Source: JADJRH01 sp046351455 | Lineage (GTDB): Bacteria; Myxococcota_A; Polyangia; Polyangiales; Polyangiaceae | NCBI GenBank assembly: GCA_046351455.1 | Contig: JAXLYM010000002.1 | Span: 434,001 to 498,000, forward strand | Length of the DNA stretch: 64,000 nt | Reading direction: 5' to 3' | Shown: positions 17,683 to 25,706 of the stretch, piece by piece | Numbering within the stretch: position 1 is the first letter of the stretch | How the letters are laid out: each line of letters starts with the position of its first letter | Translations under genes and position numbers: made by a program | Notes under the pieces: generated by a model | The model's input: the letters and a program-made list of their open reading frames with translations, nothing else | Databases searched by the model: none | What the model was told of the DNA's origin: nothing

Positions 17683-19121
17683 GTGAGACCGCCTTCGCCT
17701 CTCCTCGGATTCAACAACAACGTCCGCCACAAGGGGCGCGTGTTCCACATCCAGACGGAGGACTCGGGCGTCCGGCACCCGCACATCATCACGCACCTCT
17801 TCGCGGACGGCGGTCGCATCCTCAAGACGACGAAGACGTCGTACGCGGAGTTCATCGACGCGCCGAACATGGGCGAGGTCGTGCGGCAGATGATGCAGGA
17901 CCAGCACAAGGCCATGTTCATGGCCCTGCGCGACGGTCAGTTCGATCACCTCGTCGAGGAGCTGCCGGCGCGCGGCGGATCCAGCGGCCGCGCGTCGACC
18001 GCGAACCTCCCGGCCGCGAGCTCCGGCGCCACCGCGAACCCCGCGACGGCTGGATCCGGGCCGCGCTCCGGGCGGGAGGCGCCGATCGGACCGCCGCCGA
18101 TCCCGCTCGTGAACCCGCTCGCCGTCACGCAGCCGATGCCCGTGACGCCCGGCGTGATCCAGGCGCGCACGAACACGCCGCTCGCCGGACACCCGCTCAC
18201 GACGCCTCCCGTGACGGCCCCTTGCCGACGGCGCCCGCGGTCGTGGTGTCGGCCGCGCCGGCGCCGGCGGTCGTGACGTCGGCCCCGACGCCGGCGGTCG
18301 TGACGTCGGTGGCGGCGCCTGCGATCACGTCCTCGCCCACGCTCGTGACGCCTTCCATGGCGGTGCCTCCGAAGCCGCACGAGCCGGCGAGGGTGCTCGT
18401 GCCCGCGGCGCCCGTGATGGTGCCGACGCCTCCTGCGGTCGCGACGACGTTGCCCGCGGGCGCTCCGCCCGTGCCGAGCGCGCCGGTCGCGCGCCTCCGC
18501 CGCCGTTCCCGCCGGTGACGTCGTTCCCGGAGCGTGCTGCCTGCGGCGACGGCAGGCCCACGCGCTCGGGCACGCACCGGCGCAGGCCCACGCGGCACGC
18601 GCACGCACCGGCGCACGTCCCGCGCCCGGACGCCCCCGCGCGGCGCCTCCGCGCGACCCCGGCTCGACATCGATCCCGCCGCGATCCACCGCGCGCCGGA
18701 GCCGCATTCGCCCGCGAAGGGCGGCACGCTCGCGTCCGTGGTGGAGGCCTCGGTGGAGGGGCCGGGCATCGATCTCGACACGCTCGAGCGCGCCGCCGCC
18801 GAGGCGGAGACGCCGCTGTTCCAGCAGATCCGCGACCTGCCGCCGCCGCCGAGCTCGGTGCTCGCGACGCGACCTCCGACGGCCTCGCCGGGCGGCTACT
18901 CGTCCGTGTCCGCGCCGCCCGCGCCGCCCACCGCCACGTCGCCGTCCTCGCAGCGCGGCGGGCGGTACGCTCCGTCGCGGCCCTCCAGCATCTTCGCGGC
19001 CGTGCGCCCGCAGGAAGGCGCTTCGATCTTCGGGGAGGACCTCATCAGCGAGAAGTCGCTCGACGAGGTGATCCTGAGCTACCTCGCCGAGGATCTCGAC
19101 GGCCCCGCGGAGAAGAAGTAG
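17683..19121 (+). pseudogene. Conserved protein gene broken by two or more frameshifts
   Basis: The N-terminal 110 residues from GTG 17683 (GGAGGG just upstream) are a compact conserved domain (LLGFNNNVRHKGRVFHIQTE, THLFADGGRILKTTKTSYAE, QHKAMFMALRDGQFDHLVEE). A Pro/Ala/Val-rich region follows, and the conserved C-terminal end EDLISEKSLDEVILSYLAED appears in a different frame, ending at 19121. One shift lies near 18220 in GGCCCCTTG, where adding one C restores PLPTAPAVVVS. Others lie near 18495 (PPPPFPPVTSF in a third frame) and somewhere in 18540-18660. Shifts inside C/G runs of a low-complexity region suggest sequencing error as much as real decay. Function unknown. Confidence 0.65.
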
Positions 19122-19192
19122 CGCCCCGCGCGCCTTGTTTTCGCCTGGGATCGCAGAGCATCTCGACGGCCCCGCGGAGAAGAAGTAGCGCC
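19093..19192 (+). repeat. 33-base direct duplication around a stop codon
   Basis: The 33 bases at 19093-19125, which encode the last residues and stop of the preceding gene (LDGPAEKK then TAG), recur exactly at 19160-19192, 67 bases later and just before the sulfurtransferase ATG at 19200. Starts ATCTCGACGGCCCCGCGGAG. Confidence 0.9.
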
Positions 19193-19199
19193 TCTCTCC

Positions 19200-20072
19200 A
19201 TGGCGCGTGGTCCGTTCCGTCCGTCCTCGTCTCCCCTCGTCTCGGCTCGCTGGCTGCTGGAGCACGCCGCGGATCCGGACGTGCGCGTGCTCGACGCGCG
19301 CTGGTACCTCGGCGGCAAGAGCGGCGCCGCGGAGTTCGCGAACGGGCACATCCCCGGCGCGGCGTTCGCAGATCTCGATCGCGACCTCTCGGCGCCGAAG
19401 GGCACCGGGCCCGGGCGTCATCCGCTGCCGTCCGCGGGGGCGTTCGCGGCGGCGCTCGCGCGGCTCGGGATCGGCGCGACGACGAGGGTGATCGCGTACG
19501 ACGACGCGGGCGGCTCCATCGCGGCGCGCGTGTGGTGGCTGTTCCGTCACTTCGGCTTGCCGGCGGCCGCGGTGCTCGACGGCGGGCTCGCGGCGTGGAC
19601 GGCGGCGGGCGGCGCGCTCTCGAAGGAGACGCCCGCGATCGTGCCGGCGCCTTCGATGCGTCTCGTCGCGCGGACGGACGACGTCGTCGACAAGCGCGCG
19701 GTGGATCGCCTTCGTTCGCAGGGAGATGCGCTCGTGATCGACGCGCGCGCGACGGAGCGGTTCGAAGGAAAGAGCGAGCCCATCGACGCGCGGCCGGGCC
19801 ACGTGCCGGGCGCGCGCTCGCTCCCGTGGCCGGGCAACCTCGCCACGCCGGGCGGCCCCTTCGCGGAGCCGCGCGCGCTCGCGGAGCGCTACGAAAAAGC
19901 CGGCGCAGCGAGGGCGAAATCGATCGTCTGCTACTGCGGATCCGGCGTGACGGCGTGCCACGATCTGATCGCGCTCGCGCTCGCGGGGCGGCCGGACGCA
20001 TTGCTTTACGAAGGATCGTGGAGCGATTGGGCCGCGGACGCATCCTTGCCGGCGGCGCTCGGCAGCGACTGA
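19200..20072 (+). CDS. sseA: Two-domain sulfurtransferase (rhodanese / 3-mercaptopyruvate type)
   Basis: A 290-residue cytoplasmic enzyme with two rhodanese domains. The N-terminal domain (about 10-140) has the structural motifs NGHIPGAAFADLD and VIAYDDAGGS but no cysteine at the catalytic site. The C-terminal domain (about 155-285) has the active loop CYCGSGVT with C246. The CGSGVT form resembles 3-mercaptopyruvate sulfurtransferases more than CRKGVT-type thiosulfate enzymes, so transfer of sulfane sulfur from mercaptopyruvate is the likelier reaction. A second Cys, C244, two residues earlier could be regulatory. The ATG at 19200 lies 7 bases after the duplicated 33-base segment. Confidence 0.92.
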   Translation: MARGPFRPSSSPLVSARWLLEHAADPDVRVLDARWYLGGKSGAAEFANGHIPGAAFADLDRDLSAPKGTGPGRHPLPSAGAFAAALARLGIGATTRVIAYDDAGGSIAARVWWLFRHFGLPAAAVLDGGLAAWTAAGGALSKETPAIVPAPSMRLVARTDDVVDKRAVDRLRSQGDALVIDARATERFEGKSEPIDARPGHVPGARSLPWPGNLATPGGPFAEPRALAERYEKAGAARAKSIVCYCGSGVTACHDLIALALAGRPDALLYEGSWSDWAADASLPAALGSD

Positions 20073-20075
20073 TTC

Positions 20076-20158
20076 GCCCCCTCCCTTCGCGAGCGCAGCG
20101 AGCGATTTGGGAGGGGACGGCCGCGCGGAGCGAAGCGAGCACGGACGGGGGTGGGCAG
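20076..20158 (+). repeat. Dispersed hairpin repeat family A, copy 3
   Basis: Starts 3 bases after the sulfurtransferase stop. CCCCTCCC (20078-20085) pairs with GGGAGGGG (20109-20116); the tail is GAGCGAAGCGAGCACGGACG then GGGGTGGGCA. Position and stem suggest a transcription end or mRNA 3' end element. Confidence 0.85.
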
Positions 20159-20166
20159 CACAGCCT

Positions 20167-20178
20167 GCATACGTATGC
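20167..20178. promoter_or_regulatory. Perfect 12-base palindrome GCATACGTATGC
   Basis: Lies 80 bases upstream of the lipoprotein start at 20258 in the only AT-richer part of this gap; a candidate operator. Confidence 0.35.
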
Positions 20179-20257
20179 CGCACCGGAACACCCTTGTGTT
20201 ATGAGGCCGGCCGCTTCTGCCCCACGCGTCGTGGAAGGCAGAAAACGAAGGGTGATC

Positions 20258-21541
20258 ATGCGCAAGCTCGCTGTTCTGTTCGTCGCGCTGCTCTCCGGGT
20301 GCGGCGTCGTCAAGGTCTCGGTCAATGGCGGCGGGGCCTCGAATCCCGGGGCATCCAATGGATCTTCGGGCGCCGAGAGCTCCGGCAATGACAGCTCGGG
20401 CAGCGACGAGGGCGCTCGGCTGAAGAAGGCGTACGACGAGCTCGACGCCAAGGGGACGTGCGCAGGGCAGAACGCCGTGTGGTGCGGCGCGGAGCTGCGG
20501 AAGACGGCCGGCATCAAGCAGGAGACGAACGCGCGCGGCAACGTCGTGATGTGGAACCCACGCGAGGGCAAGAACCCGGATCCGGAATGGGTGACCGGAT
20601 GGGACGGATTGCCCGCGACCGAAGGCTTCAACGAGGCCGAGCGCGTGTTCAACGTGCTCGGGCAGGCGCTGCTCGACAAGGCCAACCGCAAGGCGTGCGA
20701 GGCCGACTACAAACCGAAGTACGAGGCGCTCAAGAAGCAGAGCGACGAGCTCGACGCGAAGATCGACGCCGCGCTGAAGGAGCCGGTGATGCACGATCGC
20801 CTGCACGCGCTGCTCGCGCTGCGGCCGACGGGCGACCTGCGGTTCGTGGGCGCGCGCTTCCGCCTGGAGACGGAGATCGGCAAGCTCGCGACGACGCCCG
20901 CGCTGGAGGCGGCGTTCGCGTGGATCCACACCGTCGCGCCGGACGCCGCGGACGTGCGGCCGCTGCTCTCCGCCGAGAAAGAGGCCCGCTGGGCGTGCAT
21001 GCGCGGGAACGAGGGCTGGTACCACAAGGAAGAGCTCGACGCGTCGAAGGACGAGATGAAGAAGGCCCGCAGCCTCCCCTCGGAGCAGAAGGCCCCCACG
21101 GTCGTCGCCCTCACGGACAACCAGGCCTTCAAGGCGCCGTTCCTCGGCATCGACACCGCGAAGGTCACGTCGATCACGCGCGAAGGGCTCGGCGCGACGA
21201 TCACGCTGGAGTCGAGCCGCGAGGAGATCATCACGCTCGGCTGCGCGCGCACGTCGAACCGCGTCGTCATCGAGAACAACACGCTCCAGCGCGACAAGAG
21301 CTGCACCTACGGCACGAAGACGTGGTTCAACACCGTGAAGCTCACGTTCGCGGATCTGCCGCGCGCCGACATCCTGAAGGGCGACGAGCTCCACCTGCTC
21401 GCCGACATCACCGAGGTCAGCGTGAAGGAGACCTCGAAGACGGGCAGCAAGCAGCGCGAGGATCGCAAGTTCGGCGGCAAGGGCGCGATGGTGCTCGACG
21501 TGAAGCGCAACGGCGCCTCCGTGTGGCGCGTCCAGCCCTGA
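20258..21541 (+). CDS. Large putative lipoprotein, function unknown
   Basis: A 427-residue exported lipoprotein (MRKLAVLFVALLSGC) with a Gly/Ser/Asn-rich spacer, then a Cys-containing helical region (KAYDELDAKGTCAGQNAVWC, EAERVFNVLGQALLDKANRK) and a C-terminal beta-rich region (ITREGLGATITLESSREEII, TLGCARTSNRVVIENN, GDELHLLADITEVS). No family is recognised. The open frame extends far upstream to 18515, but that part is the shadow of the frameshifted gene and the sulfurtransferase; ATG 20258, with GAAGGG before it and a signal peptide after it, is the real start. Confidence 0.82.
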   Translation: MRKLAVLFVALLSGCGVVKVSVNGGGASNPGASNGSSGAESSGNDSSGSDEGARLKKAYDELDAKGTCAGQNAVWCGAELRKTAGIKQETNARGNVVMWNPREGKNPDPEWVTGWDGLPATEGFNEAERVFNVLGQALLDKANRKACEADYKPKYEALKKQSDELDAKIDAALKEPVMHDRLHALLALRPTGDLRFVGARFRLETEIGKLATTPALEAAFAWIHTVAPDAADVRPLLSAEKEARWACMRGNEGWYHKEELDASKDEMKKARSLPSEQKAPTVVALTDNQAFKAPFLGIDTAKVTSITREGLGATITLESSREEIITLGCARTSNRVVIENNTLQRDKSCTYGTKTWFNTVKLTFADLPRADILKGDELHLLADITEVSVKETSKTGSKQREDRKFGGKGAMVLDVKRNGASVWRVQP

Positions 21542-21550
21542 GTCGCCCGC

Positions 21551-21937
21551 TCAAGCGCGGATCGGCCCGGCCCCGAGGCACGCGCGCACGACCGCGAGCA
21601 GATCGTCGAGCGCCACCGGCTTCGCCACGCCGGCCGCCGCGCCGAGCTCGCGGGCCTTCTCGTCGTAGTGAAAATCCGCGCTCATGATCACCGTCGGGAT
21701 CCGCGACCACGCGGCGTCGAGGAGCTGCACGTCGCGAAACTCGCGCGCGTTCATCCGCGGCATCAAGAGATCGAGCAAGATCAAGTCCGGGCGCGCGCTC
21801 TCCCGCAAACACCGGAGCGCGTCCTCTCCGTCGAACGCCGTCGCGACGCGGTAGCCCTCGTCCTCCAGGATCTCCTGGATCGACTCTCGAATGTCGGGAT
21901 CGTCCTCGACCACGAGGATGAGCGCGCCGCTCGTCAT
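21551..21937 (-). CDS. Single-domain response regulator (receiver only)
   Basis: A 128-residue CheY-like receiver: acidic pocket VVEDDPD, phosphoacceptor Asp in LILLDLLMP, Ser in IMSAD and Lys in VAKPV. There is no output domain and no kinase gene next to it, so it is an orphan phosphate-transfer or protein-interaction switch. GAGG before the ATG gives a ribosome-binding site. It is antisense to and converges on the lipoprotein gene, stops 9 bases apart. Possible partners are the hybrid kinases elsewhere in the genome; nothing in the sequence identifies which. Confidence 0.92.
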   Translation of the reverse strand: MTSGALILVVEDDPDIRESIQEILEDEGYRVATAFDGEDALRCLRESARPDLILLDLLMPRMNAREFRDVQLLDAAWSRIPTVIMSADFHYDEKARELGAAAGVAKPVALDDLLAVVRACLGAGPIRA

Positions 21938-22057
21938 CGCCACCTCAGCCGCGTCTTTACCATCGGGGCCCTCGCGGCGCGAAGGCTGCGTGAGGTAGCC
22001 TCGATCTCCTCCGGGACGCGGCGCCGACGGACCGCCACGAGCTCGGTGGAGGTGCTT

Positions 22058-23899
22058 ATGCGGCGGGTCTTCTGGTCTCTCGCGATGATGGTGACGCTGC
22101 TCGGCTCGGGCCTGGCGGCGTGCTCGGCCTCTCACAACAGCGCGTCGACGGGCGGCGGCGACACCGGAGGCTCGGGGGCCTTCGCGGGGAGCAACACGGG
22201 CGGGAACGTCTTCACGACGGGCGGCGACGTCAACATCGGCGGCAACGGCGGGACGGGCGGCGGCACCGGCACGCCGACGAGCTGCGACGTCTCGTGCACG
22301 CAGGCGGGCGGCATGTGCGACGCGGGCGTCTGCGTGATCGTCGAGAACCCCGGCAGCGTGCCTCCGAACGTGATGGGTCAGCTCGACGGCGGCGGCAACG
22401 CGGACCCCGCGTTCAAGTGGCTCTACCCCTACGATCAGACGGTGTTCCCACGCGGCCTCGCGGCGCCGCTGCTGCAGTTCGACGGCGCGGGCGCGGACGC
22501 GGTGCTCGTCCACGTGACCTTCCCGGGGATGGACTACAAAGGTTACTTCGGCCTCTCGCAGCCGATCCGCGCGCAGATCTCGGCCGCGTCGTGGAAGGCG
22601 ATCACGATCGCCGCGAAGCCGACGGACCAGGTGAACGTGGCGGCCGCGAAGATCACGAGCGGCGCCGTCACGTCGCTCCCGCCCGAGACGTGGAAGATCG
22701 CGCCCGGCAGCCTGCACGGCACCATCTACTACGAGACCTACGGATCGCAGCTCGCCGGCCAGGTCGGCATCATGAAGATCGCGCCCGGTGCGAACGCGCC
22801 GAACGTGATCAAGACCGGCTGCGGGAACGTGTGCCACACGGCCAGCGCCGACGGCTCCACGCTCGTCGCGGCGACGCAGTTCCCGTTCGGATCCGCGTCG
22901 TACGATCTCAAGAACAACGCCGCGCCGATCACGTCGCTCGGCACCAACGTCTTCGTGTACGGCGGCATCTACCCGGACGGCAGCTTCGCGATCTCGTCGA
23001 CGAACTACCGCACGTGGTTGGGGGAGCCCGCGCGCCTCTACGACACGAAGACGGGCGCCGCGATCCCGACGCCGAGCTGGGACAACTTCGTCACCAACGC
23101 GGCGATGCCGGCCTTCTCTCCGGACGGCAAATGGGTCGCGTTCAACCGCGAAGATCAGGGCGCGGGCCACGCGATCGCCTCGATGGCGTACGACCACGCG
23201 TCGAACACCTTCTCCAACATGCAGACCGTCGTCGGCGACGGCGGCTACTACTTCGGCTGGCCCGCCTTCACGCCCGACAGCAAGTGGATCGTCTACCACA
23301 TGGGCGACAACAGCGTCTTCGAGACGGACAACAACGCGACGGGCGACCTCTGGATCGCGAACAACCAGACGCACGCGGCGGCGCGGCTCGATCTTCTGGA
23401 CGGCTACAAGAACGGCCTCACGTACCTGCCCGCGGGCGATCCGAACCTGAACTTCGCGCCGACGGTGCTGCCGCTGCCGGTGGGCGGCTACTTCTGGGCC
23501 GTGTTCACGTCGCACCGCTCGTACGGAAACACCCTGCCTTCGAAGGACAACAACGATCAGAACGGCAAGCTGTGGGTGGCGGCGATCGACCTCGACGCGC
23601 AGGACGGCAAGGACCCGAGCCACCCCGCGTTCTACCTCGACGGCCAGGAGCCCGGCGCCGACAACCTCCGCGGCTTCTGGGTGCTGGATCCGTGCAAATC
23701 GGACGGCACCGACTGCACGACGGGCGACGAGTGCTGCGGCGGCTTCTGCACGCAGTCCTCGCCGGACGGCCCGTTCACGTGCTCCCCGGTCGGCAACGGC
23801 TGCTCCAACGAGTTCGACAAGTGCACCACCGCGGCCGATTGCTGCGATCCGCTGTCCGAGTGCATCAACGGGTTCTGCGCGCAGAAACAACCGGGCTGA
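22058..23899 (+). CDS. Secreted beta-propeller (TolB/WD40-like) lipoprotein with Cys-rich tail
   Basis: A 613-residue lipoprotein (VTLLGSGLAAC) with a Gly/Thr/Ser-rich linker, a small Cys cluster (TSCDVSCTQAGGMCDAGVC), and a long region of beta-propeller blades recognisable by FSPDGKWVAFNRED, TPDSKWIVYHMGD and GDLWIANNQTH. Before the propeller a CGNVCH segment resembles a haem site but has three residues between the cysteines (CX3CH). The C-terminus is a Cys-rich module (TGDECCGGFC, FDKCTTAADCCDP). GGAGG precedes the ATG. Probably a surface-bound protein; no catalytic activity can be assigned. Confidence 0.85.
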   Translation: MRRVFWSLAMMVTLLGSGLAACSASHNSASTGGGDTGGSGAFAGSNTGGNVFTTGGDVNIGGNGGTGGGTGTPTSCDVSCTQAGGMCDAGVCVIVENPGSVPPNVMGQLDGGGNADPAFKWLYPYDQTVFPRGLAAPLLQFDGAGADAVLVHVTFPGMDYKGYFGLSQPIRAQISAASWKAITIAAKPTDQVNVAAAKITSGAVTSLPPETWKIAPGSLHGTIYYETYGSQLAGQVGIMKIAPGANAPNVIKTGCGNVCHTASADGSTLVAATQFPFGSASYDLKNNAAPITSLGTNVFVYGGIYPDGSFAISSTNYRTWLGEPARLYDTKTGAAIPTPSWDNFVTNAAMPAFSPDGKWVAFNREDQGAGHAIASMAYDHASNTFSNMQTVVGDGGYYFGWPAFTPDSKWIVYHMGDNSVFETDNNATGDLWIANNQTHAAARLDLLDGYKNGLTYLPAGDPNLNFAPTVLPLPVGGYFWAVFTSHRSYGNTLPSKDNNDQNGKLWVAAIDLDAQDGKDPSHPAFYLDGQEPGADNLRGFWVLDPCKSDGTDCTTGDECCGGFCTQSSPDGPFTCSPVGNGCSNEFDKCTTAADCCDPLSECINGFCAQKQPG

Positions 23900-23903
23900 G
23901 AGC

Positions 23904-23933
23904 GCCACTGGGACGACGCAGTCCTCGACGTTG
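23904..23933 (+). repeat. Collapsed 30-base derivative of repeat family B
   Basis: Joins the left 10 bases of family B (GCCACTGGGA) directly to its right 20 bases (ending GCAGTCCTCGACGTTG), losing about 60 internal bases. It sits 4 bases after a stop codon and upstream of ftsE. Confidence 0.8.
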
Positions 23934-23984
23934 CGCCCGCCAAAAATTTTCCCGACTTGATAGGCCCTGGTAGGAGCGTGGCCC

Positions 23985-24797
23985 ATGGCGGCGACGTCCT
24001 CCGAGACCACGTTTCGTCCCGCGCTGCGGAAGGGACATCGCTTCGATCCCTCCGCGGCCCGGAGGCCGATCCTCGTGTTCGAGGAGGTCTTCAAGTCGTA
24101 CCGCCCCGATCAGCCCGTCCTGCGCGGCATGTCGCTCGTCATCGAGCGCGGCGAATTCGTCTTCATCACGGGGCCGAGCGGCTCCGGCAAGAGCACGCTG
24201 CTGCGGCTGATCCATCGCACCGAGATCACCGACTCGGGCCGCATCCTCTTCCTCGGCCGCGACATCGGACGGCTCGGCCTCGACGCGGTGCCGGCGCTGC
24301 GGCGCAACATCGGGTTCGTGTTCCAGGACTTCAAGCTCATCCCGAACTGGACGGTGTACGACAACGTCGCGATCGCGCTGGAGGTGCTCAATTTGCCCTC
24401 GCGCTTGATCCGCACGCGCGTCGGTGAGGCGCTCGAACGCGTCGGCCTCGCGGGGCGCGGCGGCGATCCGGCGGAGGTGCTCTCCGGCGGCGAGCAGCAG
24501 CGCGTGGCGGTGGCCCGCGCGATCGTCGGCGAGCCGGCGCTCGTGCTCGCGGACGAGCCGACGGGCAACCTGGATCCGCAGCTCGCGATCGACATCCTCG
24601 GCCTGTTCGAGGACATCCACGAGTCGGGGACCACCGTGCTCTTCGCGACGCACGATCGCACCTTGCTCGACGTGCGCCCGCGGCGCGTGGTGGTGCTCGA
24701 CGACGGCCGCGCGGTCGACGTGCCGAGCGGCCTCGCGTCGGCCGATGAAGAAAAACCCCCTGTCTCCGGCGACGCGCAGCTCGCCGAGTGCGCGTGA
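23985..24797 (+). CDS. ftsE: Cell-division ABC transporter ATP-binding protein FtsE
   Basis: A 270-residue ATPase that with FtsX couples division-site assembly to peptidoglycan splitting. After 28 extra residues come the ABC features: Walker A GPSGSGKS (63-70), Q-loop VFQDFKLIP, signature LSGGEQQRVAVARA, Walker B ALVLADEPTGNLD and H-loop FATHD. LIPNWTVYDNVAIALEV matches FtsE rather than other small ABC proteins. The C-terminus is 40 residues longer than E. coli FtsE and low complexity. ftsX follows after 18 bases and a degenerate LytM gene after that, giving an FtsE-FtsX-EnvC-like operon. Confidence 0.95.
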   Translation: MAATSSETTFRPALRKGHRFDPSAARRPILVFEEVFKSYRPDQPVLRGMSLVIERGEFVFITGPSGSGKSTLLRLIHRTEITDSGRILFLGRDIGRLGLDAVPALRRNIGFVFQDFKLIPNWTVYDNVAIALEVLNLPSRLIRTRVGEALERVGLAGRGGDPAEVLSGGEQQRVAVARAIVGEPALVLADEPTGNLDPQLAIDILGLFEDIHESGTTVLFATHDRTLLDVRPRRVVVLDDGRAVDVPSGLASADEEKPPVSGDAQLAECA

Positions 24798-24815
24798 TCC
24801 GAGAGGTGCCTGGCG

Positions 24816-25706
24816 ATGGCGAGCGGCGTTGATTCGCAAGGGAAGAAGCTCCGGACGTGGCGCGCGGGCCGCAGCGATTTGCAGCTCCACCTGCTCACGG
24901 TGTTCTCGCTCGCGGTCGCGTTCGTGTGCCTCGCGGCGTCGCTGCTCGTGGTGACGAACATCGCGGCGCTGCGCGATCGCTGGTCGCGCGCGGGCCGTGC
25001 GACCGTGTATTTGCGGGACAACGCGACGGACGCGGAGTCGCAGGACGTGCTGCACGCGCTCGAGTCGACGCCCTTCGTGAAGAAGGTGCGCCTCGTGACG
25101 AGCGTGGAGGCGCGGCGCGAGGTGCTCGCGGACGAGTCGGACAAATCCTTCGCGGCGCTCCCGGCCTCGGCGTTCCCGGCGTCGCTCGAGGTCGGCTTCA
25201 CGGACGAGGTGACCACGGACGCGCTGGAGACGACGGCGCTCAAGCTGCGGGCGATCCCGTGCGTGGAGAGCGTCGAGACGTACGCGAAGTGGACGGAGCG
25301 CCTCTCGTCGCTGCTCGGCGGCGGCGTGACGGCGAGCCTCTGCCTCGCGGTCGTGGTGCTCGGCGCGGTGGTGAGCGTGATCGGCTCGACGCTGCGGCTC
25401 CTTCTGCATCGGCGGAAGGCGGAGGTCGAGGTGCTGAAGCTCGTCGGCGCGACGGACGCGTTCGTGCGTCGGCCGTTCGTGGTGGAGGCGACGGCGCAGG
25501 GCGCGGGCGGCGCGCTCGCGGCGCTCTTGATGCTCGGCGCGCTGTTCGTGATCGTGCGCGGCCGGTTCGACGTGGAGCTGGTGAGCCTGCTCGGCGTGCC
25601 GCCCTCGTTCTTGCCGTGGCCGGTGGCGCTCGCGATGGTGCTCCTCGGTGCGGGCCTCGGCGCGGCGACGGCGATCGTGAGCCTGCGCAAGATGGTGATG
25701 GTGTGA
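24816..25706 (+). CDS. ftsX: Cell-division permease-like protein FtsX
   Basis: A 296-residue inner-membrane protein with four helices: one near residue 25-50 (LLTVFSLAVAFVCLAASLLV), then a periplasmic domain (about 50-165) that in other species binds the hydrolase activator, then three C-terminal helices (SLCLAVVVLGAVVSVIG and two more). The cytoplasmic segment RRKAEVEVLKLVGATDAFVR is the FtsX family signature that contacts FtsE. GAGAGGTG precedes the ATG. Its stop overlaps the next gene's ATG (TGATG at 25704-25708), so the LytM partner is translationally coupled. Confidence 0.95.
   Translation: MASGVDSQGKKLRTWRAGRSDLQLHLLTVFSLAVAFVCLAASLLVVTNIAALRDRWSRAGRATVYLRDNATDAESQDVLHALESTPFVKKVRLVTSVEARREVLADESDKSFAALPASAFPASLEVGFTDEVTTDALETTALKLRAIPCVESVETYAKWTERLSSLLGGGVTASLCLAVVVLGAVVSVIGSTLRLLLHRRKAEVEVLKLVGATDAFVRRPFVVEATAQGAGGALAALLMLGALFVIVRGRFDVELVSLLGVPPSFLPWPVALAMVLLGAGLGAATAIVSLRKMVMV

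Noticed and set aside
18515..21541. A 1008-codon frame that seems to fuse the frameshifted gene region with the lipoprotein at 20258
   Set aside because: The upstream part is a shadow of the sulfurtransferase gene and repeat A3; the lipoprotein has its own ribosome site and signal peptide.
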